Notes under the pieces: generated by a model
Told to the model about the DNA's origin: nothing
Databases searched by the model: none
The model's input: the letters and a program-made list of their open reading frames with translations, nothing else
Translations under genes and position numbers: made by a program
Shown here: positions 1-14,062 of the stretch, in pieces
Layout of the letters: each line of letters opens with the position of its first letter
Position numbering within the stretch: position 1 is the stretch's first letter
DNA from: Microvelia longipes
Taxonomy: Eukaryota; Arthropoda; Insecta; Hemiptera; Veliidae
NCBI GenBank assembly: GCA_018340805.1
Contig: JACMZG010001914.1
Location: forward strand, 47,688,263-47,752,262
Direction of reading: 5' to 3'
Length of the DNA: 64,000 nt

Positions 1-512
1 TAGTACCGATACGGTGTTTTTATATCGGAAGACGAGCTGATGAGTCCAAACGTGCCGTGTACCTACGGTGATTTTTATATTCGGAAGACGAGCTGAGTGG
101 TCCAAAGACCTGCGTTATACGGTGATTTTAATCGGAAACGAGCTAAGTGAGTCTAAAGACGTGCCGTAGTACCTACGGTGATTTTATATCCGAAGACGAG
201 CTATGAGTCCAAAGACGTGCCGTGAACCTACGGTGATTTTTATATTCGGAAGACGAGCTGAGTGAGTCCAAAGACGTGCGTAGTACCACGTTGATTTTAT
301 ATTCGGAAACGAGCTGAGAGTCTAAAGACGTGCCGAGTACTACGGTGTTTTTATATTCGGAAGACGAGCTGAGTGAGTCCAAAGACGGCCCGGTACTACG
401 GTGATTACGGTCGTGAGTTATTATAGGTCGGAAGACGAGCTAGTGAGTCCAAAGACGTGCCGTATACCTACGTTGATTTTATAATCGGAGACGAGCAGGT
501 GAGTCTAGTAGT
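1..512. repeat. ~60-bp tandem array with hairpin core
   Basis: About nine degenerate units of 55-60 bp run from the window edge to about 512, so the array may continue to the left. Each unit has a TTTTATATTCGG spacer, then GACGAGCTGAGTGAGTCC (stem GAC/GTC), AAAGACGTG, and a second hairpin CCGTAG-TAC-CTACGG. Units differ mostly by one-base losses. The first hairpin resembles the GACGAGCGAAGCGAGTC module of dispersed family A (for example 13,970). No protein is implied; reading frames across it are repeat translations. Confidence 0.9.
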
Positions 513-3144
513 GAGGATGACGAATTTGAGTAATGAAAAGCTGCGATTTTTAAATGTTAACCATAACCAAGAATATAGTTTGGGTCCTGTTGTAATCCTC
601 TGCAAAATAAGGATTTTAGCTGGTTGTCTGAATATGCTTGTCTTCTCCATGGTGATAGTAGCAAAATAAAGGAAATATGGGTGAGTAAATAGTAACAAAT
701 AAAGGAAATATGTAAATTGAATGTCGTTACAATATAAAAGTGAGTTTTATAGCCCTTATTTTCTTGAAAGAAAAAAAGGAAAACAAACTTATTTAGCTTG
801 AAGACAAATTTGTTAGGAGTTTTCTTTCTGATGTTTGACGTAAGCTTGTTTTAAGAGAAAATATTTGCATGCAACGGGAAATAAATGGGTATATATAAAA
901 TAAAAAAAAGGAAAAAAGCGCAGAAAAATAACACCGAGATAAAGGGTGTGAAAGGAAAAATGACTTCGCATCAAAACATCCGGGGAAAAGTACAAACATT
1001 GATGGAAATAAAGTGGAACGAGATTACCGGGGGGGGGAGAAGAAATGGGAACATATAGCGGAGTGGAAGGCAACCAAGACAGATCTTATACCGTAAGGAA
1101 CCCGTCAGCATTATAACAGCCCTTTTCAGGCAAAATATGTGTAAAGATAAATAGCTACAAATAACAATAAAGATTTCACTGCAGATTCTTTTTTGCTTGA
1201 CAAATCATGCACACAATATTAAAGAAAGCGAACAGAATCATGATAGAAATCGAAATGCATTTATCGTAAAAAGACAAAATTACACGAAACAATTAGAAAT
1301 AAGATGAAGAAGTGGGGGTACATTTTTGTTATTATCATATTACTCGTCCTTATAATCTCTAGAGGCCTTTAAAGATACTTTAAATGCATTTTAAGTTAAA
1401 ATAACTTTTGTTTATCAATATTTTGTTTTCAGAATTTCAACTTTCTTGAAACACTTTTAGTTTTTAAAATAAAGAAGTGAAAGTAGTTTATGAAAATGCT
1501 TTAAAAATAGCTGTAATAAAAAAATAAATGAGTTGCACAAACGAAAAGTAAGTAATGAAGGGAAGGAACTCCGAGCTGCTTTGAATAGGGTGCTAACTAA
1601 CTTCACGCTGACTTAGATTTTCACAATAGCACAATTACAAGAGTGAAAGAATTCGCTGTCAGACGTGTGTCGACAATTTGAGGTTTAGCAGTATATAATT
1701 GGCTGAGTGACTCATGTAGTGATTTTGGTTGTGTAATTATTACAACCACTTTTAGAGGGGGAATGATAATTTGATAGACAGTAAGCACCTATTGGTGAAA
1801 TTATTTTCTGTAAAATTAACTTTTATTTTCTTTATTGCGAAGATTTTTATTCTTAAACTAAAAGAATTCCAAAGGAAGTTTACTCTTTTTAAACATTGCA
1901 GAATAAATAGGTATCTTTACGAATCGAATATTTCAATTTTAAAACCTACTGAGCTAATTTTTTTGACTTCACTTCCTAAAATGCTTAATTAAGGCGTGAT
2001 TTGCATTATCATCACAGTTGCCAACTTGGCTTATTAGTATCAAGTCTTCCTCATCTGAGTTTAGCTCATAGTCACTTGCACGCCAGTTTTTGAATGTCTG
2101 TGGTCCAAGCATTTTCCCATAAACATTTTTTATACAATTTAAAACTAATAGCGATTAGGTAATGAAACTTGAATGAATATTTGTCGAATATATAAAAAAA
2201 CAATTTAACTAAAAATAATTAAGAAAATTTGCCAAGAATATCGCAAGCTATTTTTCTCAGGAAGAAAATGAGAAATAAGTTGTTCAACTTTATATTGCAG
2301 TTAAACTCTACTGCTAAACTAGTAATAGTAATAAAGATATTTCCTCTATAATTTTCAATTACAGTTCATAAATTGCATTAGTTTGTTATGTACCCGTTTC
2401 TTAGATAATTTTCCCCATGTTAACATCCTTAAGTCATAGTTTACTTGTAGGTATGATCTTATCTTAGCGTCTTCATTTCAAAGGATTACGAGGGACCAAC
2501 AAGGGTCAAGATGGCGGCCATTATAATCTTAAATAATCCAGATTTTAGGTCTAATGCGGTTTAAGACTTATGCTTTGGGTTATGTTTTCAATTTTGTTCT
2601 GTTTCTCTAAATTTAGTTGATTTGTGGTAGACAACTGCTTCTCATTACTTAAACGTAAACAGTTTAGCTGTGGACGATGACCGAAACGACCCTCTATTCA
2701 TGCGTTGTTGATTTTGTAATGCATTATGAAGTTACTCTTCCCTTAAAATATATTATTTATTTCAAAGGTATTTAAATTCACATTACTTCAATGCAGTTGT
2801 ATCCGGTATATATTTTTCCTATTCACTTTGACATCTCTTGTGACCTACGCGCCTAAATCTTGTTGGATTGATACTAATAAATTAGTGCCATCTGCAACTT
2901 TTGCAACTCAGTAAATGTGATTTTAATGTAAGAATTATTGAGAGAATATTCCTTAGCTTTCTTTTCCCTACATCTTAAACGGAGGTAGAAGCATTGCTTT
3001 AGCATAAAAAGTAACATCTTTATCACGCAACATATGAAACCACTGATTCAATATAAATGAAAGGGCATTATTCTCTTTGTATTCAGAAAATCTTTAAACC
3101 ATAATTATAAACATTTCTTCTCAAAACTTTTATCATAATTTTTT
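513..3144. other. AT-rich intergenic stretch, no gene seen
   Basis: No reading frame here shows recognisable protein features. It contains a G run at 1,029-1,036 and an isolated AAGATGGCGGCC at about 2,509, which resembles a YY1/Pho-type site but has no supporting gene start. Nothing else stands out. Confidence 0.6.
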
Positions 3145-3272
3145 ATGGCGTCAAGTTGGATTATTCCCGAAATCTAATCAGTCCTTTCTTTCACTGGACT
3201 CAATTTTTGTGCCCAAGAACCTAATGTCACTAAGAACTGATTAGATTTTAGTAATTATCCAACTCGGCGTAT
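3145..3272. mobile_element. Short foldback, MITE-like
   Basis: Arms of about 37 nt (3145-3182 and 3236-3272) are imperfect reverse complements sharing GTTGGAT-ATT and AAATCTAATCAGT, separated by about 53 bp. It carries no coding sequence. It looks like a small non-autonomous inverted-repeat element; no target duplication was identified. Confidence 0.6.
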
Positions 3273-5036
3273 CAAAATAGCGTAATTTTGAACTTCATAA
3301 AAAATTAAGATTAAAGTTTTATTTGATAAAATTAATTTTTTTAAAGTTTTTCTGAATCCAAAGAAGCCTAAACCACATCCGTGGCTAGCTCATTCCTCGA
3401 GACATTTCTTGTGAACATGCAAGCTTAAACAAAAATTAGCTCCTAAAATTTTTAAAATTAATTTTAAAATTTTTAAAATTAATTTTTAAGTTTTCATGAT
3501 TAGCAGGTTGTTCTAAAATACATACATTAAAATTAGCTTGGATAAAACTTAGTTAAAGTTTTATTTCTTTAAATTCTTCATTCATAGTTCAAAGCGAGTG
3601 CGCTCTAGTGTAAACTAAGGCTTTACAAATAAAGCTTATTTGTAAACTAGAGAAACAATAAGTGATGAAGATAATAAGTTCCTGTAATTGTAAGAAAATA
3701 CTTCTGTACTATTTTAGACATCGCCTATTATTTTTTTCTGTCCGCTTACAATTATTTTATTTGTTTTGATATATTATTAATTATTAATAATTATAATAAT
3801 AATTATTAATAATTATTATTAATTATTAAAGGTTCTTATATATAAGTTTTGAAATAAGAACCATTCGTTTGTCTTTTTCTGCGTTAATACCCTAGTTAGT
3901 AACTTTTAACAGATTTATCCCCCCTCCATCCTTTTGAAAAAGAAAAGCTGAGCTTTTTTTTTTGTAAAGTATTACAAAAAGATTTTTGTTAAAAAATGAA
4001 AGCAGTTAAGATTTTTTTGGCTCAAAAGTACATGCAGTAATGCAAGGGTGGATATTCGAGTCGGAATTTCTGTGGTTTTCAAAGTTGGAAGTACTTTTTT
4101 TACTTCCAAAAAAAAAGGTTGTCACTTGGGTCATTTGCCTCATTTTTTTTCAACTGCATTTTAAAGGGAGTAAAAAAAAGTTTAGTCCTTACAAGTCTTA
4201 CACGAGGCAAAAAGAAGGATGAAAATTATATTGTTTTAATGGTTTTAAGGACCTTTTTCTTAGCAGAATAAGAAATTTTCCTGAAGGAAGGTTTTTCTAA
4301 GACAGAGTGATACCTTTAAGCACCACTTTCCTTGAAACTTTTCACATAAAAGTATTAAAAAAAATATGGTGGCTGATTTTCTTATTGACAAAGGACTCTA
4401 GGGAAAAGTTTTACCAATATAAAGAAAATATATTAGAAAAACTTTTACTATTATGCAATATGTCTTAGTTTATTAACTATACTATGAATTAATCTATGTC
4501 AAAGAATAGTTATTCTACTCACTACTAAACTTTTTTATGAAATAAGTCCATTTTATACATAATTTTATCTAAAATTAATTACTTTACTATCTTCTACGTT
4601 GGAAGAAAGTGTAGTTATAGCCAAATGTGACACCTAATTTTTTTAACGAAGGTTTTAGCACCTACAGAGTACTTAAAATCGTTTTAGCATCTCGTTTATA
4701 GAGTATTTTGTGCGTCTGAAGTGTATTATTTCTTATACTTGATGCGCCATTATTAGAGGATTATTTATTGCCTATATTGTTGTCGTGTGCCTCTTTAGTT
4801 TTTTTTTTAATAATCAGTATACTACCAAGAATTATGTTTACAAAAATATAAAATTAAATAAATATAGTTAAAATTATAAATATAGATTTAAGCTAGTTTT
4901 AACATTTCTATCTTGAAATTATGCGGGGTAAAATAAATAAAAATTTTAGCCAGTTTTAACTTTTCTGTCGCTTATAAATCTATCTTGAAATCATACAGGG
5001 AAAACTTGTGTTCGTAGATCACTCGAGTGCCATTCC
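3273..5036. other. Intergenic, AT-rich
   Basis: No gene recognised. Holds AATTTTTAAAATTAA-type repeats near 3,450-3,485 and an almost pure ATTATTA palindromic tract at 3,770-3,832. Confidence 0.6.
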
Positions 5037-5382
5037 TCTATCCTATTTAGACGATTCTACTATCCTATTTAGACGATTCCACTATCCTATTTAGACGATT
5101 CTACTATCCTATTTAGACGATTCTACTATCCTATTTAGATGATTCTACTATCCTATTTAGATGATGCCACTATCCTATTTAGATGATTCCACTATCCTAT
5201 TTAGACGATTCTACTATCCTATTTAGACGATTCTACTATCCTATTTAGACGGACGATTATTATTTAGACGATTCTACTATCCTATTTAGACGATTATACT
5301 ATCCTATTTAGACGATTCTACTATCCTATTTAGACGATTCCACTATCCTATTTAGATGATTCCACTATCCTATTTAGACGAA
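5037..5382. repeat. 22-bp minisatellite
   Basis: About 15 head-to-tail copies of CTATCCTATTTAGACGATTC plus TA or CA. Variants are limited to GACGATTC, GATGATTC and GATGATGC. One unit near 5,250 is disrupted by a short insertion and loses CTATCC. High identity points to recent expansion. Confidence 0.95.
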
Positions 5383-6179
5383 CATCTGTATCGAGTTTAC
5401 CTTCCTATAAGTACATAGTCGCTGGATTAGCAAAAAGATTCCTTTGCCTGAAACAAATTTTTTAACATTAAATTTGTGAAGTAGTGCATGCTAAGAGTGA
5501 ACTGGTCCCACTAAGGGCAAAACAGAATAACTCTCATAGCTTGCTTTTTTGTAGGTTATACGTTCCTTAATACAGCGAATTAAACGACTAAAAATTGTCT
5601 TGTATGAGTTGTCTACTACCATTCTTTGATATTCTGAACGCTCACTAGGATCTTATTGAAAATGCCTTAAATAATTTGATTTAGAAAACGCCTCACAAGA
5701 AATAAAAATGTCTTGAAGTATCTGCATCTTAATTTAAAAAAAAAAAACATAAAAAGGAATGAAAATGTCTTAAAATATCAGAACCTTGATTTAAAAACAC
5801 CACACAAGGAATGAAAGGGTTTTAAAATATCATAATTTTGATTTAAATTTAGAAAACACCTCTAGAGAAAATGTGGGATAACTTAATTTCATTGGCTAAT
5901 TTTCAAAAATGACATTTCAAAGAAAATTAGAACAAGTGGGAAATCAGAAAGGGAAAGGTCGATTCCATTTTATCTGATTCCATAAGCGTAACACAGAGAA
6001 GTCCAAATTTCCTTCAGTTCATAATTTTGTGTGATCAGGAAAATTATGAACTACTAACGAAATTATGAAAATCATAAAATTATTAACAATTGCTTTCTGA
6101 AAATATCGTTTCTTGTTATGTATGATAATCATACTTACAATTCTTACTGTGGCGTTAGGTTTTTTTTGTATCATATTAC
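5383..6179. other. Intergenic, no gene seen
   Basis: No coding evidence. A loosely repeated phrase (AAAATGTCTTGAAGTATC, then AAAATGTCTTAAAATATC, then a third form) occurs at about 5,707, 5,763 and 5,815, suggesting an old ~55-bp triplication. Confidence 0.5.
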
Positions 6180-6215
6180 CTGATGATGCTGAGCTTTGCT
6201 TAGCAAAACATTGTA
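6180..6215 (+). ncRNA. Hammerhead-like core, solo copy
   Basis: CTGATGAT is followed by a 7-bp stem (GCTGAGC / GCTTAGC, one G-U pair, loop TTT), AAAA in place of GAAA, then CATTG and TA. The layout matches the foldback-arm motifs at 13,092, 21,151, 27,392 and 61,281. The first base of the conserved GAAA is changed, so cleavage activity is doubtful. A 3' segment ending in GGACTGCTGTCTTTATT follows at about 6,245. Confidence 0.5.
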
Positions 6216-7749
6216 TAAAGCTTTAAATTTAAATTAACAATACAGGACTGCTGTCTTTATTCAGTCCAAGAAAATAACTGTTTCAAATAACATTTAGAAT
6301 CAAAATAACATTATTTTCTATTATCTCTTAAAGACTTCATGTGCACTTAACCAGCACTCTCATAGCACTCAAGGAATCTAAGCTTGCACTCTAGACGTCT
6401 TACCTTGCCACTTAAAACATTTTAAATCTTAGGTTCTGACTTTAACACAGCTAATGAAACAGTAAATGCTTCAATAAAGTGCTCAGTTTGTGCTTTGTGA
6501 TTGTCAAGCTCTTCTTCTTTTAAGATTATCAATTAACGATAAATTTACATATTAAACTTAGAATCGTTGTATGTCGAGTTTATGAAAACTGGGTTTATCC
6601 GACTCATGTATTTACAATCGTGTGTTATACTCAAATCATAACCTCAATTTAAACTTCGGGGTTAAAAGATAACTCTTCACTTATTGACAAAGTCTAAATT
6701 AAATCTCCTCCCTTCATTGTGAGAACCGTAAGTTGAACAACTGTTAATTGTAAAGTTTAAAAGTCACCTCAGCCGATAGATATATTTTAGTTGAAAGACA
6801 TCTTTCTTTTTCTTCATGGAACTCCACACAAAATAGGTGGATACATTTTGTGTCCTTTTTTGCGGATTTTCAATTAAATGAACTTATGTTTTCTCCCTGG
6901 AACTCCACAACTCATTTGACTAACATTTTGAAATTTAAAAATTTTAACTCCCTCCCAAATACAAACTTGAGATTTAGGTGACCAAAACACTACAAAATTA
7001 AAAACTTACTATTACGCTCATGTTTTTATCCTCCCCGCAACCCTCTTTCTTACATCAAATAATAGTGCAGCCCCGTAAAAAAAGCATACAAGTGAAGTGA
7101 CTACCGAATCTGCTGTTTACTCAAAAAATGTCTCTGATCCTTAGCCTTACAAATCTTGCAAGCCTTAAAAATGAAAAAAATGTCTTAAAAATTACTGCTT
7201 CCTTTATAATTATTTATGCATAATTTATGATGGTTACACATTCTTTGTTTCAGGTATGGATAATGGTGTTTGATTGATACAAATTATTTTTAATAGTTGT
7301 AAGTAGGATTACACATTATATAATCACAGGATAGTATTTATTTTCTCAAATTTAACGATAAATAAGTTAAGAATTCTTTCCTAGAACTTTAATTAATCAT
7401 TGTTTATATTTTAATATTGCTTAGATTGTCACTCAAATATAATGTTAAAACAACCTGGGATATTAGAAACTAGGCTTCAACGTCTCGTTTATCTAAAGTA
7501 ATAAGAAACAAAAAGATCGCGTCCCACATTTTTAATTTTATGCTAGCCTCTTATACTTATTTAATGCATTATTTAACAATATTTATTAAATGCAAAATTG
7601 ACGCTATTTTCAGACACTGCGTTGGATTTCCTCTAAAATCTGATCGCAGTTTTTTCCCACATCAGACTTAAATTTTGAGTCAAGTTTCATTAATTTCACC
7701 TTTTAACGTTTATCAAAAACTTGAAAGTGAACACACACACAAACACGCT
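6216..7749. other. Intergenic, no gene seen
   Basis: AT-rich DNA without a recognisable gene, RNA or transposon protein. Confidence 0.55.
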
Positions 7750-7862
<113 letters not shown>

Positions 7863-8182
7863 TATGTATGTACGAGATTTTTTTCATATGATAACATTCG
7901 AACGCTTCCTCGGATCTAAATGAAATTTGGTACAAAAATCAACCTTGCTAATGTCCTGAACTGTTGTTTATGAAATATTTCTGACGTAATTAACCCACAA
8001 TAATGACCCTACAAATATGTCAAAAATCTCATGTTATTAACCATTTAATGTATAGGTAATAAAAAATATGAAATTTTATTGTATTTTCGGTCTAAGTTCT
8101 GATTTTTATTGATGGACACATATAACATAATGTAAAAAAATCACGTATTATCGAATATCCTTCGATGACGCTAATGAATGGC

Positions 8183-8184
<2 letters not shown>
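7863..8184 (+). repeat. Microsatellite-linked repeat (family B)
   Basis: The phrase CGGATCTAAATGAAATTTGG, then TACAAAAATCAACC, follows the (TA)n(TG)n tract. Its reverse complement recurs beside another (TA)n(TG)n tract at about 35,560-35,620, so the microsatellite seems to be part of a dispersed element. The rest of this stretch has no gene. Confidence 0.5.
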
Positions 8185-10051
<1,867 letters not shown>

Positions 10052-11086
10052 TATCACTTTTTCGATTTTAGGATTTTCTTATTAGGATTTTCGATTTTAG
10101 GACTTCGATATTTGTTCAAATAAATTAGGTGCTACGTTTTTTAACAACCTTTCCCTTCTATTATAGAGGAAAAGGAAGCAAATCTAAATTAAATCAAGTA
10201 GCTGCAAAACTTCTTAAAACATCTGCTCACGCTAGATCTTGCACGAACCTACTATTCAAAATGCTAATTAAGTTATTTTTCGTACAGAAAAATTGTGATT
10301 CATTGTGATGTTACAAATCAAATTAGTTTAGCCTAGCTCCACCAGATGGCACTGATACAATCAATATCATATAATGTGGTTTTGTGACCACATTCTTTTA
10401 TGTTCTCCCTCCCTAACCATAATATAGCTTCATGATATTATACTGGTTACTGAAAAACATACATTTGTTCTATTCATATTAAGCTCTTTATATTTCCTTA
10501 TTCAATATATTATTTATTTATAACCGTATAGACTTACAGTAACTAAATTATTAGTTTCCTGAAGTGAGAAAAAATGGATTTTTCTCCTTCTGGTAGAGGA
10601 AGAGAAGAGACACTTAACTCCGATGTAGAATCTCTCGGGAGGAAAGTATCTATTGGGAGAAAAGTAGCTTTGGTTATCATGGAAACTATTAAGCTCCCCC
10701 TGGACATTTCCTCTTTATCTTTAATGCTTAGTTAACATAATTATTTACAAACATTACATAAAAATAAATAAATAATTTATAAAGGAAACTTTATTCCTTT
10801 AAAATGTATTGAAAATAAATTGTTGAAAAGCTTTCACCCAGGGATCCTGAGCTTCGTCTACCGATGTTTAGAAAAATGCTTTTTTTGAGAACATTATTTT
10901 TTAAACTTCGGTTTAATTCTTACACAATTTTATGAACTTACGTTATAATAAAGTTTTAAAGGACTGAAGTCTTTATTAATAATTTTTGCAATTCGTAACT
11001 GTCTAATAGCTCTACAGTTATTATAGTTAATTACGTAGCAAGGGAGGAAACAGAGTCATTACGCCCCGGTTTTTTGTTGGGTCCTG
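10052..11086. other. Intergenic, no gene seen
   Basis: No gene. A phrase AAAGGACTGAAGTCTTTATT at about 10,958 recurs almost unchanged near 63,552, marking the end of another dispersed repeat. Confidence 0.5.
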
Positions 11087-11182
11087 AGGCGTAAGCCGAG
11101 GGAACCATTATGTTTAAACTCAGAGGCGTAGCCGAGGGGTGTATAGGGATGGTTCCCTCGGCTCCGCCTCAGGAACCAGCAA
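11087..11182. repeat. GC-rich inverted repeat
   Basis: CCTGAGGCGTAAGCCGAGGG followed by AACCAT (11093-11118) pairs with ATGGTTCCCTCGGCTCCGCC and TCAGG (about 11149-11173). A shorter third copy of the motif (CAGAGGCGTAGCCGAGGGG) sits in the loop, so the structure mixes direct and inverted copies. It is GC-rich against the AT-rich surroundings. Confidence 0.75.
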
Positions 11183-11811
11183 GTTTACTCTCGAGGTATA
11201 GCCGGGGTAGGAAATTAAATAGAGGTGTAATGTCTGTTTTCTCCCGTGGTACGTACAAGATTTTTCCTATAGAAGTGAGACAATTTTAACAGATAAAAGT
11301 TTAGTTTATTTAAACATGTAAGTTTTTGTATTATTTAAAATCTTTAATTAGATACTCACAACAATAACACTAAATACTCATAAAAACCACAAAATTGTTA
11401 TTTACCCAACAAGAAATGTGTAAAAAATAATAAAGAATCATAGATAAATAAAAAGATACAGAGGTTGGCTTGCTTAGTCATTCAATTCAAATTACCAGGA
11501 ATGCCAACTTAAATTTTACTTTTAATTTAAAGACAACACTGAATTTTTTTTTACTTCCCGAGCAATAAACAAATTTGTCAAGTTAATTTAAACAGTATCT
11601 TCTTTTCATTTTATCTTTTTTTCTTTTTGGTTGTTAAAAAACAAAATTTTTAAGTCAATAAATAACTACAACGCTGTCAAACATAATTATTTTAGACAAA
11701 AACAAATAATATGAAGAAATAAACGAAACTGATTGTTTACTAGTTTTTTGCATGCATGTGTTGATAATAATATTAATTAATGCCCCGGTTTATAGTAAAA
11801 TGATAAAAACC
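11183..11811. other. Intergenic, no gene seen
   Basis: No coding or RNA feature recognised. Confidence 0.5.
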
Positions 11812-11886
11812 ATGTTTCCCGAACTGGATTCGAACAACGAATCTTTAGATTTCCAATCAAATGTCTAACCGATTGCGCCAAACAGT
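11812..11886 (-). pseudogene. Decayed tRNA-like sequence
   Basis: On the minus strand the sequence TGGCGCAATCGGTTAGAC matches a tRNA D-arm/A-box, and TTCGAATCC near the other end matches a T-loop/B-box. Between them a 7-nt loop TTGGAAA would place anticodon GGA (serine). The anticodon stem has a mismatch, the T stem does not pair in the usual register, and the acceptor arms pair poorly. It is probably a tRNA pseudogene or a tRNA-derived SINE head; no variable arm typical of serine tRNAs is clear. Confidence 0.5.
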
Positions 11887-11913
11887 GGGCGGAAAGTGAC
11901 TTACTTTCCGCCC
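11887..11913. repeat. 11-bp perfect hairpin next to tRNA-like sequence
   Basis: GGGCGGAAAGT and ACTTTCCGCCC are perfect inverted copies around a 5-nt loop. GGGCGGAAAGT recurs at about 11,966. It lies directly upstream (minus-strand sense) of the tRNA-like sequence. Confidence 0.7.
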
Positions 11914-12686
11914 TGATTTTCACAAACAGGCCGTAATACGGTTTTTTCCTCCCTGAAAATAAGGGCGGAAAGTTAATTTTTTCTCCCTTCTAGAGGAAAA
12001 AAAATTCTTAAAATCTTCTTAATATCTTCTTAAAATTTACACAATTAATAATTAAATACACTTGATATCTACTCTTATCTATTTTTTTAAAATGGTAAAA
12101 TACATTTGTCTCAAAGTGGTTCTTCATCACTCTTGTCACAATATAAATGATAAGTGAAAAAGTATTTAAATCTTAGTGATAATACAAAAACCATCTTTAA
12201 GTCTTAGCTAAGTCTTATACGGGTACTTAATAAAAGGTCTTAAAAGTCCCATAACAAACTTACAAAGTTTTCGTTAGTGTTTATATTTTTGATAATTTTA
12301 ATATTTTAGCACGTATTTAAAAAATATTTACAGACATTGTTTTCTTTTTTTTCTTCTATCATTCTCAAACTTTGTGAACTACATTTTATTGGTTGACATA
12401 AATATGTTTATTTGTTATCAATCATAGTGTTATCAGTAAGAATCAAGTTAGTTGGTGAAATTGTAAAGTTTCTAATCATCGTGTGAATGCAAACAGAAGT
12501 TAAGAACTGTTTTCATGTGTCAAGATTTCAATCCTTTCAAGAGTATTATATAAAGGTAGACTTATTGTCACATGAATCAGGTATATAAGCGAAAGCGAAC
12601 CTTCATAACATCGAACAGATATTGAGCTTTGATAGTAAGATAAGTTGTGGAGTTTCCAAATAGGAGAAAAAAGAAAGATGTCACTC
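11914..12686. other. Intergenic, no gene seen
   Basis: No recognisable gene. TATATAAGCG occurs at about 12,582, but no transcribed product can be tied to it. Confidence 0.5.
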
Positions 12687-12709
12687 CACTTAGTATATAT
12701 TTATTGACA

Positions 12710-12741
12710 GAGCCGACTTTCAAACAACAGTTCATCATCAG
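12710..12741 (-). ncRNA. Hammerhead-like core (left arm)
   Basis: Minus-strand order: CTGATGAT, stem GAAC/GTTT around loop TGTT, GAAA, the short self-complementary GTCGGC, then TC. This follows the hammerhead order CUGANGA - stem II - GAAA - stem III - UH, with one extra U before stem II. Confidence 0.55.
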
Positions 12742-13091
12742 TGCCTACCAACAAAGTACCAAGCGAAATAAATATAAAAAGCTGCAAAACGAAAAAAAAA
12801 ATAAAAGCAAATAAATAAATAGAAAATAAAAAATAAACTAAAATAAATAAATAAAATAAGTAAAAAGATAAATAGGCATAACCTTAATAAATAAATAAAA
12901 TGAGGTAATAAAATAAGATAATAAAATAAGATAATAAAATACTTATTTTATTTATTTATTTTAGTTTATTAATTTTTTTCCCATTTATTTATTTGCTTTT
13001 ATTCATTATTTTTTCGTTTTGCAGCTTTTTATATTTTTTTTCGTTTTGCAGCTTTTTATATTTATTTCGTTTGGTACTTTGTTGGTAGGCA

Positions 13092-13125
13092 CTGATGATG
13101 AACTGTTAGGTTTGAAAGTCGACTC
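13092..13125 (+). ncRNA. Hammerhead-like core (right arm)
   Basis: CTGATGAT, stem GAAC/GTTT around loop TGTTAG, GAAA, palindrome GTCGAC, then TC. It mirrors the left arm copy with a longer stem II loop. Confidence 0.55.
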
Positions 13126-13146
13126 TGTCAATAAATATATACTAAG

Positions 13147-13383
13147 ATATTAAGCTGGTTCACAATTTAAAATTTTTGATCCCTTTGTCTTTTATTAAAA
13201 TATGAGGATAAGAGCGTTTTATAACTTTTGTGTAATGTTACTACTATATCTATAATAAACACATTTTTTGCTTATAAAAATTAATATTATTATTTTATGA
13301 CAGTGTGAGACTGGGGGAAGTAACTTTAGAGCTTAAAAACCAGAGCTCACACCCATTTTTAGCGAATTCATGAAGGAAAAATT
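13147..13383. other. Intergenic spacer
   Basis: AT-rich spacer between a foldback element and family A copy 1; no gene seen. Confidence 0.5.
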
Positions 13384-14062
13384 GGCTTTAGGAGGTTGGG
13401 GTCATGGAGAGACGAGAAGGTATATGTGTGTATCTGTTATCATCGTAGCTCTCTGTGTATTTATGCTAGAGAGTTGAAATTTTGCACAAAAATCAGTTTA
13501 TAGGTGCAGTTTTACTATTCGGATGTTTTTTATGACGTCATTAACCCCCAATTATGATTCAGCTAACATTTTGAAAAATCATAAAACACGGAATCATAAA
13601 AAAACGCATGTGGCCATGTATAAGACTAACATATGTGCCAAGTTTCATCTCATTATCAGCATTAGTTTTTTTTTTTTTTGAATATGACTTTTGTTCGTTT
13701 CATTTTAAATCGGAAAATAAGTCAATTTAGTTAAAATTATGTGCAAGTGTGAACTATTACTTAATAAATAAGTACACTAAGTTTCGTTTCAATACGATAA
13801 GTATATCCAAGATTTTTGTTGGATCATAAAAGTAATGCAGAATCGAGGGTGGTTAGTTGGATGCTTGGATGCTTGAACGCTGGAATGAAAAGGATGTCTT
13901 TACTATCTGAGGACGAGCAAAGCGAGTCCGAAGACGAGTTTCAGTATAAATTTAACGACTTGTATATTTTGAGGACGAGCGAAGCGAGTCTAAAGCAAGG
14001 AGGGTAGAGTAGCAAATCTAATATGTTGAGGAAAAGTTCCGAGGTACCCCGTACCCGATTTT
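13384..14062 (+). mobile_element. Dispersed repeat family A, copy 1
   Basis: Shares with copies at 49,206, 59,372, 60,950 and (minus) 61,880 the ordered landmarks CTGTTATCATCGTAGCTC, TGTATTTATGCT, TATGTATAAGACTAAC, AAGTTTCGTTTCAATACGAT, AAGTATATCCA, two GGACGAGCGAAGCGAGTC-type hairpins (about 13,911 and 13,974), TGAGGAAAAGT and GGTACCCCGTACCCGA. No sustained reading frame. ACTTTTCCTCA at the 5' end of copy 3 and TGAGGAAAAGT here are reverse complements, hinting at terminal inverted repeats and a DNA-transposon origin. Confidence 0.8.

Larger units (their letters stand above)
12687..13146. mobile_element. Foldback element with paired hammerhead-like arms
   Basis: Outer arms start CTTAGTATATATTTATTGAC on the left and end in its reverse complement on the right (13,127-13,146). 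The arms then share the hammerhead-like core, TTGGTAGGCACTGATGATG, TTTGGTACTTTGTTGG, AAGCTGCAAAACG and an AAAT-rich inner part. The AAGCTGCAAAACG segment is duplicated in the right arm. The centre (about 12,830-12,960) is AAATA-rich. No coding content. Confidence 0.8.

Noticed and set aside
2505..2520. AAGATGGCGGCC as a promoter element
   Set aside because: Isolated word with no detectable transcription unit; similar words occur near 20,518, 25,175 and 55,930 without genes.
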